In this document: in pieces, positions 58,672 to 64,000 of the stretch
Position numbering within the stretch: position 1 is the first letter of the stretch
Layout: every line of letters starts with the position of its first letter
Assembly (NCBI RefSeq): GCF_039526385.1
Contig: NZ_BAAAIX010000007.1
Span: 62,001 to 126,000 of the forward strand
Length of the DNA stretch: 64,000 bases
Source: Luteococcus peritonei
GTDB taxonomy: Bacteria; Actinomycetota; Actinomycetes; Propionibacteriales; Propionibacteriaceae
Direction: 5' to 3'
Notes under the pieces: generated by a model
What the model saw: the letters and a program-made list of their open reading frames with translations, nothing else
What the model was told of the DNA's origin: nothing
Databases searched by the model: none
Position numbers and translations under genes: made by a program

Positions 58672-59562
58672 ATGGCAATGGAGCCACTGCAGATCCACGT
58701 CATCGCCGACTCCACGGGAGAGACCGCGGCGAGGTTGGCCCGTGCCGCGCAGGCCCAGTTCCCCAACACCTCCTTCAGCATCGTGCGCCACCCGCGCACC
58801 GCCACCCCGGAATCCCTCTTCGCGGTCTTCGACGCCCTGCGCAAGGCCGTCGAACAGGCGCCCGGGATCCGTCGCGTGGTGATGTTCACGTTGGTCAACG
58901 AGCACATGCGCGAACTGGTGACCACCGCCTGCCAGGAGCTGGGGGTGCCCTGCGCGGACATCCTCGGCCCGGCCCTGGAGGCCTTCGAGCAGGCCACCGG
59001 CGACGAGGCCGACGAGGTGGTGCGCCGGCCGGTGGGCGTGGAGGCGGACTACTTCGAGCGGATCAGCGCCATGGAGTTCGCGGTGCGCAATGACGACGGC
59101 GCCATGCCGCAGGCCCTGCGCGACTGCGACATCTGCCTGGTGGGCGCCTCCCGTTCCGGCAAGACGCCGCTGAGCATCTACCTGGGCTACTGCGGCTACA
59201 AGACCGTCAACGTGCCGCTGGTGCCGGGCATCGCCCCGCCCGCCGAACTGATGGGGCTGGACCGCTGGCGCATCGTCGGGCTCACCATCGACGCCGAGCG
59301 GCTGCTGCAGATCCGCAACCGACGGGTGCGCGGCCTGGGCGGCTTCGGCACCAAGGACGGCTATGCAGACCTGGCGAAGATCTACGACGAGCTGGACGAG
59401 ATCGGCGCCATCCAGAAGAAGCTGGGCTGCCCGGTGATCGACACCACCGGGCTGGCCCTGGAGGAGGCCGCGGCCCGCGTCATCGACATCGTCGACGAGC
59501 GCGCGAGACGTGCCGGCACCTCCTTGCGCAGACCTGCCGGGAGCCTCAAGATCAAGCCCTGA
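58672..59562 (+). CDS. ppsR: Pyruvate, phosphate dikinase regulatory protein (DUF299)
   Basis: The bifunctional kinase/pyrophosphorylase switches PPDK off and on by ADP-dependent phosphorylation and Pi-dependent dephosphorylation of its catalytic-site threonine. The 296-residue protein has IHVIADSTGETAARLARAA at the start, the P-loop VGASRSGKTPLSIYL and the downstream NVPLVPG and RRVRGLGGFG blocks. The ATG at 58672 follows AGGTTGACG. PPDK lies 80 bases downstream on the same strand, which settles the specificity for PPDK over PEP synthase. Confidence 0.93.
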   Translation: MAMEPLQIHVIADSTGETAARLARAAQAQFPNTSFSIVRHPRTATPESLFAVFDALRKAVEQAPGIRRVVMFTLVNEHMRELVTTACQELGVPCADILGPALEAFEQATGDEADEVVRRPVGVEADYFERISAMEFAVRNDDGAMPQALRDCDICLVGASRSGKTPLSIYLGYCGYKTVNVPLVPGIAPPAELMGLDRWRIVGLTIDAERLLQIRNRRVRGLGGFGTKDGYADLAKIYDELDEIGAIQKKLGCPVIDTTGLALEEAAARVIDIVDERARRAGTSLRRPAGSLKIKP

Positions 59563-59642
59563 GGCGACGGCCGAGCCGTCCCGGCTCACGCAGGACCCAC
59601 AACTGAACAGCCAGTCCAGGAACCAAAGGAGATTCCACACCC

Positions 59643-62300
<2,658 letters not shown>

Positions 62301-62315
62301 TCCTCCGCTGACCTG

Positions 62316-62348
62316 CGGTGCCCCGGCAGCCCGGCTGCCGGGGCACCG
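62316..62348 (+). terminator. Hairpin terminator after ppdK
   Basis: A perfect 14-bp stem (62316-62329 with 62335-62348) closes a 5-base loop. It lies 15 bases past the ppdK stop codon. Confidence 0.75.
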
Positions 62349-62466
62349 TCGCGTCCGGGCCCGTGGCTACGGGGCGCCGGGTCCCTTGGGCCCGGGGCCG
62401 GGCCGCAGTCGGTCGCCGGCCTGCTCGTCGGCATCGGAAACCTGCCCGGCTGGCTAGGGTTGGGGC

Positions 62467-62889
62467 ATGGACGCACGCAGCAGGGCCCAGGAACTGGCCG
62501 AGGAGAACGGCATGCACGTGGTGCGCGTGATGCTGCGGGGCGAGGGGCTCGAGGGCCTCGACGAGGCACTGCGCTCCCGGCTGCTGGACGAGGCGGGCGC
62601 CGAGGCGCGCGCCGTCGTGGAGGCCAATGAGTGGCCGATCTGGTGGGCCGAGGAGCTGGACGACGCCCGGCTGCTGGTGGTCGACGGCCTAGCCGAGGAG
62701 GTCAAGGCCGCCCTGGTGGCGCTGGAGGAGGACCATCCGCTGGGACCGTGGTGGAACCTGGACCTGGTCACCGAGGTGGCCCCGGCCAGCCACTCCACCT
62801 GGCACGCCTCGCCGATGCGCCCCGGCGCCCGGGAGCGCCGCGCCGTCGACGAGCTCTCGCGCGCCGTCGACGACTACGACTGGAGCTGA
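62467..62889 (+). CDS. Small uncharacterised acidic protein
   Basis: The 140-residue protein is rich in Glu, Ala and Leu with no signal or membrane segment. HPLGPWWNLDLVTEV at about 90-104 is faintly like the conserved stretch of CitX-type transferases, but other motifs of that family are missing, so I give no function. Codon use matches the neighbours. The ATG at 62467 has GGTTGGGG upstream. It stands between the PPDK terminator and the convergent dcd gene. Confidence 0.6.
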   Translation: MDARSRAQELAEENGMHVVRVMLRGEGLEGLDEALRSRLLDEAGAEARAVVEANEWPIWWAEELDDARLLVVDGLAEEVKAALVALEEDHPLGPWWNLDLVTEVAPASHSTWHASPMRPGARERRAVDELSRAVDDYDWS

Positions 62890-62950
62890 CGGGCACCTGA
62901 CGACGGACCGGCCCCCAGGAGGAACTGCCCCGGTGGACCGGACGCCCGCC

Positions 62951-63529
62951 TCAGCCGATGTGGGTGCGGTGGAAGTTCGTGGCCGAGCGCGACGGGGTGG
63001 GGCCCCGCTGGCCCTGGTAGTGCGAACCGGCCGCCGTCGAGCCGTAGGGGTTCTCGGCCGGCGAGCTGAGCTGGAAGAAGCACAGCTGGCCGATCTTCAT
63101 GCCCGGGTAGAGCTTGATCGGCAGGCTGGCCACATTGGACAGCTCCAGGGTGACGTGGCCGCTGAAGCCGGGGTCGATGAACCCGGCCGTCGAGTGGGTG
63201 AGCAGGCCCAGCCGGCCCAGTGAGCTCTTGCCCTCCAGCCGCGCGGCGATGTCTTCGCCCAGGCCCACCATCTCCCAGGTGGCGCCCAGCACGAACTCGC
63301 CGGGGTGCAGCACGAAGGGCTCCTCGCCCTCGGTGACGAACTCGCGGGTCAGCTCCGGCTGGTCGGCGGCGGGGTCGATCACCCCGTAGCGGTGGTTCTC
63401 GAAGATGCGGAAGACCTTGTCCAGGCGCACGTCGACGCTGGAGGGCTGCACCATGGCCTCGTCCCAGGGATCGAGGCGGATACGTCCCGCCTCGACCCCG
63501 GCACGGATGTCGCGATCGCTGAGCAGCAT
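62951..63529 (-). CDS. dcd: dCTP deaminase, probably bifunctional (dUMP-forming)
   Basis: The 192-residue trimeric enzyme supplies dUTP/dUMP for thymidylate synthesis. It begins MLLSDRDIRAGVEAGRI, with VQPSSVDVRLD, then RLEGKSSLGRLGLL and HSTAGFIDPGFSGHVTLELS, where the Glu of the last block and the Ser-Ser pair form the active site. The His-Ser-Thr-Ala form is seen in actinobacterial bifunctional dCTP deaminase/dUTPases such as that of M. tuberculosis. It begins four bases after the stop of the preceding GH127-like gene, so expression may be coupled. Confidence 0.93.
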   Translation of the reverse strand: MLLSDRDIRAGVEAGRIRLDPWDEAMVQPSSVDVRLDKVFRIFENHRYGVIDPAADQPELTREFVTEGEEPFVLHPGEFVLGATWEMVGLGEDIAARLEGKSSLGRLGLLTHSTAGFIDPGFSGHVTLELSNVASLPIKLYPGMKIGQLCFFQLSSPAENPYGSTAAGSHYQGQRGPTPSRSATNFHRTHIG

Positions 63530-63533
63530 CGGC

Positions 63534-64000
63534 TCAGATGGTGGGCAGCCAGACGCGCATCGGGCTGCTGGCGCGGTTGGCCCACTGGTAGTAGGGGATC
63601 AGCGTGGTCTCGCGCTCCTCCTGGTCCACCGCCACCATGTGGCGCAGGTAGAGCGCCTGCGGCTTGCGACGGAAGTTGGCGGGCACCACCAGGGTGGGCA
63701 GCTCGTCCTCGCCCCGGTCCTGGGTACGGGCCTCGGTGGTGAAGACCAGGTTCTCCAGCATCGGGTTGTCGACGCCCTCGGCGCAGTAGACCACCGGGCC
63801 GCGCAGGGCGGCGCGGCAGCCGCGCACCGCGTCGACGCGCGGGTGCGCGAAGACGAAGCGGGGCTCCATGCGGAAGTCCAGCGTGGCCTCGAAACCGGCC
63901 ACCAGGGGCTGGTCGAAGTAGCCGTCCACCACCAGGGCGTTGCGGCCGTTGTAGGTGTGGCGCTCGCACCAGCCGGGCACCCGCATCCGGAGTCGGGCGC
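63534..64000 (-). CDS. GH127-like beta-L-arabinofuranosidase, C-terminal fragment (runs off the right edge)
   Basis: The gene enters from the right edge and ends at 63534; about 155 residues are visible. LRMRVPGWCERHTYNGRNAL, then LDFRMEPRFVFAHPRVDAVRG and GPVVYCAEGVDN, are the characteristic beta-sandwich end of family 127 proteins (DUF1680). The catalytic Cys/Glu cluster lies in the missing part. The frame is open to the window edge, so it is cut by the window and not by mutation. Enzyme activity cannot be judged from this piece. Confidence 0.8.
   Translation of the reverse strand, partial: ARLRMRVPGWCERHTYNGRNALVVDGYFDQPLVAGFEATLDFRMEPRFVFAHPRVDAVRGCRAALRGPVVYCAEGVDNPMLENLVFTTEARTQDRGEDELPTLVVPANFRRKPQALYLRHMVAVDQEERETTLIPYYQWANRASSPMRVWLPTI

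Overview
The window is high-GC (roughly 70%) actinobacterial DNA. A polyphosphate glucokinase (255-1007), an AarC-type CoA-transferase (53096-54610), pyruvate phosphate dikinase beside its regulatory protein (58672-62300) and a dCTP deaminase of the bifunctional type point to Propionibacteriaceae. That placement is inference from gene content and remembered family resemblance, because no rRNA is present.

About two thirds of the window (1140-41294) is one large surface-polysaccharide region. A leftward block (1140-7631) carries a GT2 glycosyltransferase, a methyltransferase, a DMT permease, UDP-GlcNAc 2-epimerase, a polysaccharide deacetylase and an FAD oxidoreductase. A second leftward block (10315-15451) carries a Wzz-like protein, a Wzy/WaaL-like protein, a GT4, a flippase and a hexapeptide acyltransferase. 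A rightward operon (15743-21755) carries a TagA/WecG-like transferase, a GT4, a Wzy-like protein, gmd, a Wzz-like protein and fcl, so GDP-fucose is a likely precursor. Three exported proteins (21838, 23433, 34857), two GT87/DUF2029-like membrane proteins (7839, 25098) and further glycosyltransferases and an acyltransferase (33115-41294) complete the region. The set has four Wzz-like and three Wzy/WaaL-like proteins, which suggests more than one polymer or a mosaic locus.

The most interesting part is the leftward operon 32291-26508: Wzz-like, Wzy-like, a tandem alpha/beta-hydrolase with unusual nucleophile elbows, an AcpS-type phosphopantetheinyl transferase, an 80-residue carrier protein, and a class II aaRS-like amino acid:[carrier protein] ligase. 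Together they look like a pathway that loads an amino acid on a carrier protein and delivers it to an exported glycan. A second notable element is a block of lower GC (about 9300-10314) between polysaccharide genes, carrying one gene with a HEPN-type R-x4-H motif. It may be an inserted toxin or defence gene.

From 41370 on the content is mostly housekeeping: two PH-domain membrane proteins, a DUF1707 protein, tRNA-Gly(CCC), a divergent glycerophosphodiesterase, an orphan MazF/PemK-like protein, Nudix and HAD hydrolases, an M20 amidohydrolase, an apparently frameshifted hydroxy-acid oxidase and a frameshifted MHS transporter (each missing one C), the CoA-transferase, serB, a repeat-rich surface protein, a YwiC-like protein, an RsmC/RlmG-like methyltransferase, the PPDK regulator and PPDK, dcd and the 3' end of a GH127-like gene. 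Many genes are joined by ATGA or GTGA overlaps, and strong GC-rich hairpins separate several of the convergent units.
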